Positions 1-6,112 of a stretch of DNA of 7,722 nt are shown here, piece by piece (position 1 is the first letter of the stretch; each line of letters opens with the position of its first letter). A program made the translations under genes and the position numbers. The notes beneath the pieces are model-generated. The model was not told where the DNA came from. It saw nothing but the letters and a program-made list of their open reading frames with translations, and ran no database searches. The stretch is taken from the NCBI GenBank assembly GCA_029247985.1, contig JAQWKF010000022.1, positions 1-7,722 of the forward strand. The letters are read 5' to 3'. The DNA is from Flavobacteriaceae bacterium. Lineage in GTDB: Bacteria > Bacteroidota > Bacteroidia > Flavobacteriales > Flavobacteriaceae.

Positions 1-313
1 TTTCAACAATCATTTCAACCAATTGAACCATAGATGCGATAACGGCAATAAACATGATAAAGCTTAAAAAGCTTAAGTCCAATGCGGCATAATCTTCACC
101 CAACCATGACATGGCACCAGGCTTTAGAAGGTAGTTGTCTAGTAAGTAATTGATTGGAACAGTAATCGACAACACAAAAATAACGGCGAAGCCAAGGCCA
201 ACAGCCGTTTTTACAGTTTTAGACACAGCCAAATAAGAACACATACCTAAGAAGTAGGCAAATATCATGTTCTCAATAAAAATACTTTTTACAAAAAGGT
301 TTACGAAATCCAT
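1..313 (-). CDS. nqrE: Na+-translocating NADH:quinone reductase subunit E (5' part, runs off left edge)
   Basis: Integral membrane subunit of Na+-NQR, which couples NADH oxidation and quinone reduction to Na+ export across the inner membrane. I translated 104 codons from the ATG at 313; the family is about 200 residues, so roughly half is visible. The N-terminus (MDFVNLFVKSIFIENMIFAY) matches the NqrE/RnfA family closely. Cys25 in FLGMCSYLAV corresponds to the first of the two NqrE cysteines that, with two from NqrD, bind the intramembrane iron-sulfur centre; the second lies past the edge. Hydrophobic segments lie near residues 10-31, 38-58 and 79-103. The start is 3 bases after the nqrD stop, so translation is probably coupled. 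The paralogue RnfA is the main alternative, but the neighbours nqrA-nqrD decide for NqrE. nqrF should follow beyond the window (inferred). Confidence 0.96.
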   Translation of the reverse strand, partial: MDFVNLFVKSIFIENMIFAYFLGMCSYLAVSKTVKTAVGLGFAVIFVLSITVPINYLLDNYLLKPGAMSWLGEDYAALDLSFLSFIMFIAVIASMVQLVEMIVE

Positions 314-316
314 GGC

Positions 317-1006
317 CTAGTTTTTTTCAATGAGTTTACGGTTACGTGCACGTTGCACCCAAATAATAATACCCAATGTGATTAAGGCCATTGGAGACAA
401 CAGCATCAATCCGTTGTTTTCGTAGCCCATTTCATAAATGGAATCGGGAATTACTTGATAGCCATACAGTTTTCCAGAACCAAATAGCTCTCGGAAAAAG
501 GCAACAAGAATAAGCATAAATCCATATCCAGCTGCATTACCAACACCGTCTAAAAAGGATTTCCAAACACCATTGCCTAGGGCAAAAGCTTCCAGGCGTC
601 CCATTACAATACAGTTGGTAATAATCAGTCCAATAAAAATGGAAAGTTGTTTACTCACATCATAGGCATAGGCTCGCAATACTTGATCAACCAAGATTAC
701 CATGGAGGCAACTACGACTAGCTGTACAATTATCCGGATACGGTTTGGAATGGCATTTCGCAAAATAGAAACAATAACGTTACTCGCTGCCATTACAGCA
801 ATAACAGAAAGTGTCATCACAACGGCAGGTTTTAGCTGCACGGTTATCGCCAAGGCCGAACAAATACCCAATACTTGAACTGTAATGGGATTGTTGTCGT
901 CTAGCGGATCTTTTAACAAGCCGCGGTTTTTCTTTGAAAAAAGCGGCTCACGCTCTTTGGCAACAAAGAAAATTGCGGGTTTTTTGGTTGATTTTGGTTT
1001 GGACAT
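317..1006 (-). CDS. nqrD: Na+-translocating NADH:quinone reductase subunit D
   Basis: Integral membrane subunit of Na+-NQR, pseudo-symmetric partner of NqrE, 229 aa. Family signatures are DPLDDNNPITVQVLGICSAL (residues 33-52) and GLIITNCIVMGRLEAFALG (126-144). Cys49 and Cys132 in these stretches match the two NqrD cysteines that help hold the membrane-embedded iron-sulfur centre between NqrD and NqrE. About six hydrophobic segments follow residue 40, and the tail is basic (RARNRKLIEKN). The protein is some 20 residues longer than the Vibrio protein as I remember it (about 210 aa). The excess is a basic N-terminal stretch (MSKPKSTKKPAIFFVAKERE) before the conserved region. No ATG, GTG or TTG lies between Met1 and the conserved core, so the 1006 start stands. 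The gene begins 2 bases after the nqrC stop and ends 3 bases before nqrE. It could be confused with RnfE, but the operon settles it. Confidence 0.97.
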   Translation of the reverse strand: MSKPKSTKKPAIFFVAKEREPLFSKKNRGLLKDPLDDNNPITVQVLGICSALAITVQLKPAVVMTLSVIAVMAASNVIVSILRNAIPNRIRIIVQLVVVASMVILVDQVLRAYAYDVSKQLSIFIGLIITNCIVMGRLEAFALGNGVWKSFLDGVGNAAGYGFMLILVAFFRELFGSGKLYGYQVIPDSIYEMGYENNGLMLLSPMALITLGIIIWVQRARNRKLIEKN

Positions 1007-1008
1007 AA

Positions 1009-1743
1009 TTAGTTGTTATACGCAAGGTCTGCGGGTGTTGCTTTTAAATACGGCAAATAGTGTTGTAAGCGTTCGATAATCATATCAGAAACACCATCGC
1101 CCGTAATGGTTGCGCCAGAAATGGCATCAACCTCGTGGTCGTCTTTGTCTGTGTCGTTGGGATCGTTATTGGTTTTAGAAACGCTTATCCCAACCAGATC
1201 TCCAGATGTATTGAATATTTTTTCACCAACAAAGCGATCCATAAACCACTGCTGTGTGATTTCTGCCCCTAGCCCTGCTGTTTCACCTTTATGGTCAAAT
1301 ACTGCTCCCTTAATGGTGTTGCGATCTTCGTCAAGAGCTATATATCCCCAAATGGCATCCCATAAACCCGAGCCTCGGAGGGGTACTATATAGTAAGTAG
1401 CCGAATCAACTGCTGCAACATACAATGGAAAGCGTTGCGTTTCAGCATCTTTCTTTACTTCAATTGCAAGTTTGATATCTGAAAACGCATCTACCGTTTC
1501 ATCAACGGAACCGTCATTTCGAAGCGCAAGTTGTTCGACAATATAGTTGTTAAACAATTTTTCAGCACCCTCTCTATCGGTTTCTATCCCAATAGTAGAA
1601 AGGATATTTTGCATTTTTTCTTTACGGACATTTTCCGACTGAAGATCTTTGAGTGAGCTGGCAGTAAAAGCCAACACTGATGCTACGACCAAAACCATGG
1701 CAGCAGCAAAACCAAAAGTATACGCGTTCGAATCTCTGTTCAT
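1009..1743 (-). CDS. nqrC: Na+-translocating NADH:quinone reductase subunit C (covalent-FMN subunit)
   Basis: Single-pass membrane subunit of Na+-NQR with a periplasmic FMN-binding domain, part of the electron path from NADH to quinone; 244 aa, close to family size. A hydrophobic anchor covers about residues 8-28 after a short N-terminus (MNRDSNAYTF). The FMN-binding domain includes PLRGSGLWDAIWGYIAL (121-137) and GETAGLGAEI (153-162). The flavinylation motif DAISGAT is at 206-212 and fits D-x-x-(S/T)-G-A-T exactly; by family knowledge Thr212 carries FMN through a phosphoester bond made by ApbE, whose gene is not in this window. A very acidic loop (about 192-206) directly precedes the motif. 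The ATG overlaps the nqrB stop by 4 bases (ATGA), a sign of translational coupling. RnfG is the related alternative. Confidence 0.97.
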   Translation of the reverse strand: MNRDSNAYTFGFAAAMVLVVASVLAFTASSLKDLQSENVRKEKMQNILSTIGIETDREGAEKLFNNYIVEQLALRNDGSVDETVDAFSDIKLAIEVKKDAETQRFPLYVAAVDSATYYIVPLRGSGLWDAIWGYIALDEDRNTIKGAVFDHKGETAGLGAEITQQWFMDRFVGEKIFNTSGDLVGISVSKTNNDPNDTDKDDHEVDAISGATITGDGVSDMIIERLQHYLPYLKATPADLAYNN

Positions 1744-2897
1744 GTTGCTGGTGTTAATGTTGCGTTAAGACGTTTTTTGCGTCGTTTAATATTACCCTCA
1801 ACCACATAGTGGTCAATGGTTGGTGCGAATACGTTCATTAGTAAAATAGCCAACATTACTCCTTCTGGATAAGCTGGATTAAACACACGAATAAGGATAC
1901 AAAAAACACCTACGAGCAGGCCGTATATCCATTTTCCTTTTGTTGTTTGCGCTGCTGAAACAGGGTCAGTTGCCATAAATACCACGCCAAAGGCAAAGCC
2001 ACCAACAATCAGGTGGTTTGTCCAATCAAAAGACATGAGTGCGTTGGCACCCCAAAGATTAAATAAGAAAGCTGTAACCGCTGCGCCAAGCACACCGCCC
2101 ACCATAATACGCCAGCTTCCAACACCAGTAAGTATTAGTATGGCCGCACCCACCAACACCCAAAGTGTAGAGGTTTCGGCGATAGATCCTGGAATAGCTC
2201 CAACAAACATATCAAACATGGAATAGCTAACATCATTACCAGCTGCAAGACTACCTAACACTGTTTCACCCGAAATACCATCAACATTACTTGCTTCCGA
2301 AACCCATACTTTGTTACCAGACATATAGGTAGGGTAAGCAAAGAATGCAAAAGCACGTGCGGTAAGTGCAGGGTTAAGAATATTCATTCCTGTTCCGCCA
2401 AAAGCCTCTTTTGCGATAAAAACGGCAAAAGCTACAGACAGACCTACCATCCAAAGTGGGATATCTACCGGCATAATCATTGGAACCAAAAGGCCTGTTA
2501 CCAAATAACCTTCATTGACTTCATGTCCGCGGTAGACGGCAAAAGCAAATTCAATGGCCAAACCAACGCCGTAGGATACCGCAACCATAGGCATGATTTT
2601 TAACGCCCCATGCAACATTGCATCCCAAAAAGTAAAGGCGAGTCCCGATTGAATAAAATATTGATAGCCAGTGTTGTATACCCCATAAATGAAGGCGGGC
2701 AACAAAGCAATTATAACTGTTACCATGGTACGTTTCAAATCAACACCATCACGGATATGAGCTCCCTTTTGGGTAGTGTGGTTTGGAACAAATAAAAAGG
2801 TGTCAAATGCATTAACCGCAGGGGCAAAACGCTCCCACTTTTGGCCTTTACCAAAAGGTTTTTTTATCGCATCTATGCGTTGGCGTATAAAATTCAT
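1740..2897 (-). CDS. nqrB: Na+-translocating NADH:quinone reductase subunit B (covalent-FMN and quinone subunit)
   Basis: Large multi-pass membrane subunit of Na+-NQR, 385 aa (Vibrio about 415). In studied homologues it carries covalent FMN, riboflavin and part of the quinone and Na+ sites. Recognisable family stretches are GHEVNEGYLVTGLLVPMIMP (124-143), with the glycines and glutamate tied to quinone and Na+ handling in Vibrio; KEAFGGTGMNILNPALTARA (163-182); VVFMATDPVSAAQTTKGKW (305-323); and RVFNPAYPEGVMLAILLMN (337-355). The FMN-acceptor region is DGISGET at 206-212, so Thr212 is the expected acceptor, but the usual Ala before it is Glu. The C-terminus is strongly basic (KRRKKR). The gene starts 9 bases after the nqrA stop and overlaps nqrC by 4 bases. 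RnfD is a relative, but the length, context and NqrB-specific N-terminus favour NqrB. Confidence 0.97.
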   Translation of the reverse strand: MNFIRQRIDAIKKPFGKGQKWERFAPAVNAFDTFLFVPNHTTQKGAHIRDGVDLKRTMVTVIIALLPAFIYGVYNTGYQYFIQSGLAFTFWDAMLHGALKIMPMVAVSYGVGLAIEFAFAVYRGHEVNEGYLVTGLLVPMIMPVDIPLWMVGLSVAFAVFIAKEAFGGTGMNILNPALTARAFAFFAYPTYMSGNKVWVSEASNVDGISGETVLGSLAAGNDVSYSMFDMFVGAIPGSIAETSTLWVLVGAAILILTGVGSWRIMVGGVLGAAVTAFLFNLWGANALMSFDWTNHLIVGGFAFGVVFMATDPVSAAQTTKGKWIYGLLVGVFCILIRVFNPAYPEGVMLAILLMNVFAPTIDHYVVEGNIKRRKKRLNATLTPAT

Positions 2898-2906
2898 ATC
2901 TTTAGT

Positions 2907-4259
2907 TTAACCTACTTCTTTTATCATTAAATCAAGTGCTTCGCGAACAATCGCTTGAGCTTCAATTTTTGAGGTACTTGCGTAATCTATCAATGCAAAA
3001 TCTTCTGGTGCTACTTCATAAATACCAAGACCCTCCATTTTTTCAATGTTCTGTACCATACACTCTTTGAGAAGCTGCATGGGGAATATATCCATGGGCA
3101 ATACTTGTTCCATTTCGCCAGTGACAACCAAAGCACGTTCTTCACCATTCATGTTGGTATCTAGTGCGTATGTACGCTTTGGTAACAGCCATGAAAGCGA
3201 AGTACGAGACATGCTAAAAATCTTACTGCCAACAAAAGGCAACCAACCAAACATGCGATAGCGATTTCCCTCAGCCAAGACGGTAAGAGTGTTGTTGTAA
3301 AACCCAAGGTTACCATCAGCATGTGTTGCTACACCTGAAAGCGAGTCTCCGTTGATAACCCGAATCTGGCCATCAGCATCAATACCAACTTGAGTTAGAA
3401 GCGGTGCAACTGCGGCGCCGATACGTGTTTTAAAATATGTTGGAGACTTCACTACTGGGCCAACTACAGCGACCATTTGCGAAGCATCTAAAATACCTGT
3501 TGAAAAGAAAGCACCAATGCGTGCCACATCAGCTGGGCCAACAACCCAAACGGCTTCACCTGCATTGACAGGGTCAATATGATGAATTTGAACCCCTACA
3601 TTGCCAGCAGGGTGTGGACCTTTAAAACAATGTACTTCTGCATTTGAAACCTCGTTTAAGAAAGATACTGAAGAAGCGTCAACAGATAGATGAACCTTAG
3701 GTGCTAGTTTTGAAAGAACATTTATGCCGTTTTGAAAGTCTTCCTTTTGCGAACTGAGTATAAAAGGAACATCAGCGGCTAGTGGAGCCGTGCTGAATCC
3801 AGAAATAAAAATAGCTTTAGGCGTGCTGTTTGGATCTGCGATAACATCATACGGACGTTGTTTTACAAAAGGCCAGCAGCCCGATTCAAGTAAATATTTT
3901 TTAACATCTGTTGCTTCCAGTTTATCAAGCTTTCCCAACTTGTGAACAACAGCATTGTCTTTGCCATCAGCTTCAATAGACAAGGACATGATTCGTCTTT
4001 TGGCGCCACGCTCAATTTTGGTTAGCGTCCCACTAACTGGGGAGACAAATTTTATTTCTGGGTTGGCTTTTGAATAAAAAATCGGCTGTCCTTGCAACAC
4101 AGCTTCACCCTCCTTCAAGAGCATTTTTGGCACAACACCATGGAAGTCGTGGGGATAGATGACAAAGTTGTCAGCAGAATCAGCAGATGAGATGTTAAGA
4201 TCGGCCATTCCGCTCATGGGAATTGTCAAGCCTTTACGCAGGGTTATGTCAGCGGACAT
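2907..4259 (-). CDS. nqrA: Na+-translocating NADH:quinone reductase subunit A
   Basis: Peripheral cytoplasmic subunit and first gene of the nqr operon, 450 aa from the ATG at 4259 (Vibrio about 446). No cofactor is firmly assigned to it in the family; it docks on NqrB and has been linked to quinone binding. The N-terminus MSADITLRKGLTIPMSG is the usual family start. A barrel-sandwich-like stretch follows (about 48-96), including PVSGTLTKIERGAKRRIMSL. CFKGPHPAGNVGVQIHHIDP (211-230) is a hallmark. Later come RVINGDSLSGVAT (300-312), VLAEGNRYRMFGW (327-339) and GERALVVTGEMEQVLPMD (373-390 region). An in-frame TTG eight codons upstream (4281-4283) would extend the frame, but it lies inside the apparent -7 promoter box, so the ATG is preferred. 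No clear Shine-Dalgarno sequence is visible, as is usual in Bacteroidota. nqrB follows after 9 bases. Confidence 0.97.
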   Translation of the reverse strand: MSADITLRKGLTIPMSGMADLNISSADSADNFVIYPHDFHGVVPKMLLKEGEAVLQGQPIFYSKANPEIKFVSPVSGTLTKIERGAKRRIMSLSIEADGKDNAVVHKLGKLDKLEATDVKKYLLESGCWPFVKQRPYDVIADPNSTPKAIFISGFSTAPLAADVPFILSSQKEDFQNGINVLSKLAPKVHLSVDASSVSFLNEVSNAEVHCFKGPHPAGNVGVQIHHIDPVNAGEAVWVVGPADVARIGAFFSTGILDASQMVAVVGPVVKSPTYFKTRIGAAVAPLLTQVGIDADGQIRVINGDSLSGVATHADGNLGFYNNTLTVLAEGNRYRMFGWLPFVGSKIFSMSRTSLSWLLPKRTYALDTNMNGEERALVVTGEMEQVLPMDIFPMQLLKECMVQNIEKMEGLGIYEVAPEDFALIDYASTSKIEAQAIVREALDLMIKEVG

Positions 4260-4280
4260 ATAGTGGTTGTTTTTGCACTG

Positions 4281-4311
4281 CAAATGTAATATAAGGTACT
4301 TAAAAAACGAA
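4281..4311 (-). promoter_or_regulatory. Candidate nqrA operon promoter
   Basis: Read on the minus strand, TACATTTG (4288 to 4281) matches the Bacteroidota -7 consensus TAnnTTTG in full. TTCG (4311 to 4308) lies 19 bases upstream and matches the -33 TTTG at 3 of 4 positions. Transcription would start about 5-8 bases downstream of the box, giving a leader of roughly 15 bases before the nqrA ATG at 4259. This is a pattern match only; the spacing is within the range known for Bacteroidota sigma factors. Confidence 0.5.
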
Positions 4312-4336
4312 GTGTTACACCCTCTAATTACATAAA

Positions 4337-4369
4337 TTTATTAACCGTGAAATAGTTTGTTTAACTTTG
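4337..4369 (+). promoter_or_regulatory. Candidate promoter for the plug-apaG-pruA genes
   Basis: TAACTTTG (4362-4369) is a full match to the Bacteroidota -7 box TAnnTTTG. TTTA (4337-4340), 21 bases upstream, is a 3 of 4 match to the -33 TTTG. A start near 4374-4377 would leave an untranslated leader of about 70 bases before the ATG at 4445. It faces away from the nqrA promoter, with about 25 bases between the two upstream elements, so the two could share regulators. Pattern match only. Confidence 0.45.
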
Positions 4370-4373
4370 GCAT

Positions 4374-4412
4374 ATGAGTAACAAAAACAGCTGGGTAATT
4401 CCACATCTATAA
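4374..4412 (+). CDS. Possible 12-codon leader peptide frame
   Basis: An ATG at 4374, only 4 bases after the predicted -7 box, opens the frame MSNKNSWVIPHL, which ends with TAA at 4410-4412, 32 bases before the plug-gene ATG. If the promoter call is right, this ATG would sit at or next to the transcript 5' end. I see no run of regulatory codons and no obvious terminator/antiterminator hairpin after it. A chance frame of 12 codons is quite likely, so this is listed as a hypothesis and not a supported gene. Confidence 0.12.
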   Translation: MSNKNSWVIPHL

Positions 4413-4415
4413 ACC

Positions 4416-4441
4416 AGCACAAAACAAGCGCGAGCACAAAA
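4416..4441 (+). repeat. 9-base direct repeat AGCACAAAA, two copies
   Basis: AGCACAAAA occurs at 4416-4424 and again at 4433-4441, with start points 17 bases apart. The second copy ends 3 bases before the plug-gene ATG and runs into an A tract. A-rich sequence before the start codon is typical of translation initiation in Bacteroidota, so the repeat may simply reflect that bias. A protein or RNA binding site is possible but unsupported. Confidence 0.3.
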
Positions 4442-4444
4442 AAA

Positions 4445-5686
4445 ATGATTAAACAAAAGCTTCTTTTTCTATTGGGTTGCCAACTTATTTTTGGCCAGGG
4501 ATTAAGTGTTTTTTCGCCACCAAAGCACATTAAGTCCGTGCTATTCTATGTCAACGAGCAAAGTACTTCGTTACCAATTGTTGGATTGAATGAACAAATC
4601 ACACTTAAATTTGATGATATAAATGCTGATGACAGTAGCTATTACTACACCATTGATCGCTTTGATGCCAATTGGAACGAGACCGATTTGTTCAGAGCAG
4701 ACTACATGGATGGTTATGATGACATTCGCATTCAAAACATTTCCTATGCTGTAGGAACACTGCAGTCATACATTCACTATACCCTGACGCTTCCCAATGC
4801 ACAAACGCGCTTAACTAAAAGTGGGAATTATATACTGAATATTTGGGACGATAACAGAAACTTAGTTTTACAAAAAAGATTTTTAGTCACCCAGCAGCAG
4901 GCAGCTGTTGGCGTTCGTGTGCAACGCTCACAACGTATTGAAAACATTCAAACCCATCAAAGCGTTCAGTTTGTGGTTAGCTTGGACGGCTTAAACGTAC
5001 GGCTTCCTGAAAAACAAATAAAGCCGTTTATAGTACAAAACCAACGCTGGCAAACATGGCGAGAGGCAGGAAATTCAACCTATAACCTCAACAATCAACT
5101 CCAATTTAATTATAAGCCCGAAACCACTTATGCTGCAGGAAATGAATATTTCTTTTTTGATACCCAAGACATTCGTAGTGGAGGTGGCAATGTAGCGCGT
5201 GTAATTCGTGAAGACTTATTCATCTCTGTTTTAAATCCACAATGGGTGCGATCTGGTAGGCCGTATACTTTTGCGCCTGACATAAACGGTGACTTCCGCA
5301 TCAACACTTTTCAGGGCAGTAACCCAAATACTGAGTCTGATTATAGCCGGGTAGTGTTTTCTCTTTTTGCAGAAGATTTTTTGTTTGACGGAGAGCATTT
5401 TGTAGTCGGAGATTTTAATCAACATATTAGTAGTGAAGAAAATAAACTGGCGTATAACCCAGATTCAGGTCGCTTTGAAGCTGAATTGCTGTTAAAACAA
5501 GGTATCTACAACTATAAGTTTGTAAGTCAAGATAGCGAAGGGGTACTTTATGACAACCTAATATCGGGTAATTATTGGCCCACTGAAAACGATTATTGGG
5601 TGTTGATCTACTACAGGCCTATAGGGGCGCGCTGTGATGAACTGATTGGCGTTGGCAACGCAAACGCAAAAGACATTGGCTTATAG
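4445..5686 (+). CDS. Type IX secretion system plug protein (DUF5103 family)
   Basis: Likely periplasmic or outer-membrane-associated protein of the Bacteroidota type IX secretion system. In Flavobacterium johnsoniae the family member closes the periplasmic end of the SprA translocon pore when no PorV-bound substrate is loaded. It is 413 aa. A short signal peptide is suggested by MIKQKLLFLLGCQLIFGQ, with cleavage likely after the Gln at 18 or the Gly at 19. The N-terminal part is beta-rich, with YTIDRFDANWNETDL (68-82) and GNYILNIWDDN (127-137) typical of the family. The central NQRWQTWRE (199-207) and GGGNVARVIREDLFI (246-260) follow. A C-terminal beta-sandwich-like segment (about 301-360) contains HFVVGDFNQ and LLKQGIYNYKFV. 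The end, SGNYWPTENDYWVLIYYRP (374-392), is highly characteristic. LLGC at 9-12 resembles a weak lipobox but lies too near the N-terminus. It is divergent from nqrA and 21 bases upstream of apaG. No other T9SS gene is in the window. Confidence 0.88.
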   Translation: MIKQKLLFLLGCQLIFGQGLSVFSPPKHIKSVLFYVNEQSTSLPIVGLNEQITLKFDDINADDSSYYYTIDRFDANWNETDLFRADYMDGYDDIRIQNISYAVGTLQSYIHYTLTLPNAQTRLTKSGNYILNIWDDNRNLVLQKRFLVTQQQAAVGVRVQRSQRIENIQTHQSVQFVVSLDGLNVRLPEKQIKPFIVQNQRWQTWREAGNSTYNLNNQLQFNYKPETTYAAGNEYFFFDTQDIRSGGGNVARVIREDLFISVLNPQWVRSGRPYTFAPDINGDFRINTFQGSNPNTESDYSRVVFSLFAEDFLFDGEHFVVGDFNQHISSEENKLAYNPDSGRFEAELLLKQGIYNYKFVSQDSEGVLYDNLISGNYWPTENDYWVLIYYRPIGARCDELIGVGNANAKDIGL

Positions 5687-5707
5687 AAAAATGATTATCT
5701 TTATCTT

Positions 5708-6094
5708 ATGATTCAGCAAGTTACACAAGGTATTCGCATTTCAGTCAATGCATTTTTTGAAGGCACCTACTTCAAAAATTACCGCTTGCACTATTCATTT
5801 GCCTATCGCATATCCATATCCAACCACGGAAAAGACGCTGTTCAACTCCAATCAAGGCACTGGAAAATTTTTGATTCCCTAAAGCCCACGGTTATTGTTG
5901 ATGGTGAAGGTGTGGTTGGAAAAAAGCCAGTTATTAAACCCGGGCAAGTGTATAGCTATCAATCGGGCTGCTTATTAAGCTCGCCTATTGGGGCCATGCA
6001 AGGGCACTACGACATGATTAATTTGGCATCGACCAAAAAATTTCGTGCCTATATTCCTAAGTTTGAGCTAAGCCCCGCTTTTGCCCTAAACTAA
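5708..6094 (+). CDS. apaG: ApaG family protein
   Basis: Small cytoplasmic protein of 128 aa, the usual family length of about 125, with a single fibronectin-III-like beta-sandwich domain. The signatures are clear: YRLHYSFAYRISISNHG (25-41), RHWKIFDS (50-57), DGEGVVG (65-71), KPGQVYSYQSGC (77-88) and SPIGAMQGHY (92-101). The family is often labelled Co2+/Mg2+ efflux protein because of a Salmonella phenotype, but it is not a transporter. It has no membrane segment, and its biochemical role is unresolved. The GEGVVG loop resembles a nucleotide- or pyrophosphate-binding glycine loop. The start is the only ATG that gives the conserved N-terminus, and no Shine-Dalgarno sequence is visible. It lies 21 bases after the plug gene and 18 bases before pruA, so it is probably co-transcribed with both. 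No apaH or ksgA is adjacent, unlike in enterobacteria. Confidence 0.95.
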   Translation: MIQQVTQGIRISVNAFFEGTYFKNYRLHYSFAYRISISNHGKDAVQLQSRHWKIFDSLKPTVIVDGEGVVGKKPVIKPGQVYSYQSGCLLSSPIGAMQGHYDMINLASTKKFRAYIPKFELSPAFALN

Positions 6095-6112
6095 CCATTA
6101 AATATCTTTTTT

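Noticed and set aside
61..77. Short repeat AGCTTAAAAAGCTTAAG
   Set aside because: It lies inside nqrE and simply encodes the family-conserved LSFLSF-type stretch of a membrane helix.
1106..1393. Plus-strand 95-codon frame opposite nqrC
   Set aside because: It is the antisense shadow of the conserved nqrC coding region with low-complexity composition.
4260..4283. Eight-codon upstream extension of nqrA from a TTG start
   Set aside because: The family N-terminus begins at MSADIT, and the TTG is part of a full TAnnTTTG promoter box, so it is unlikely to be transcribed into the mRNA.
4469..4480. LLGC in the plug signal peptide as a lipobox
   Set aside because: The cysteine is residue 12, leaving too short a hydrophobic region for a normal lipoprotein signal; cleavage after FGQ or FGQG is more likely.
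4324..4530. Minus-strand open frame of 68 codons across the intergenic region and the plug gene start
   Set aside because: It overlaps the plug signal peptide in antisense and resembles no family; it also covers the divergent promoter region.
5696..5703. TATCTTTA before apaG, and a similar TATCTTTT (6103-6110) before pruA, as internal promoters
   Set aside because: Both lack the final G of the -7 box and a good -33 element, and lie 2-4 bases from the start codons; tight spacing favours one operon.
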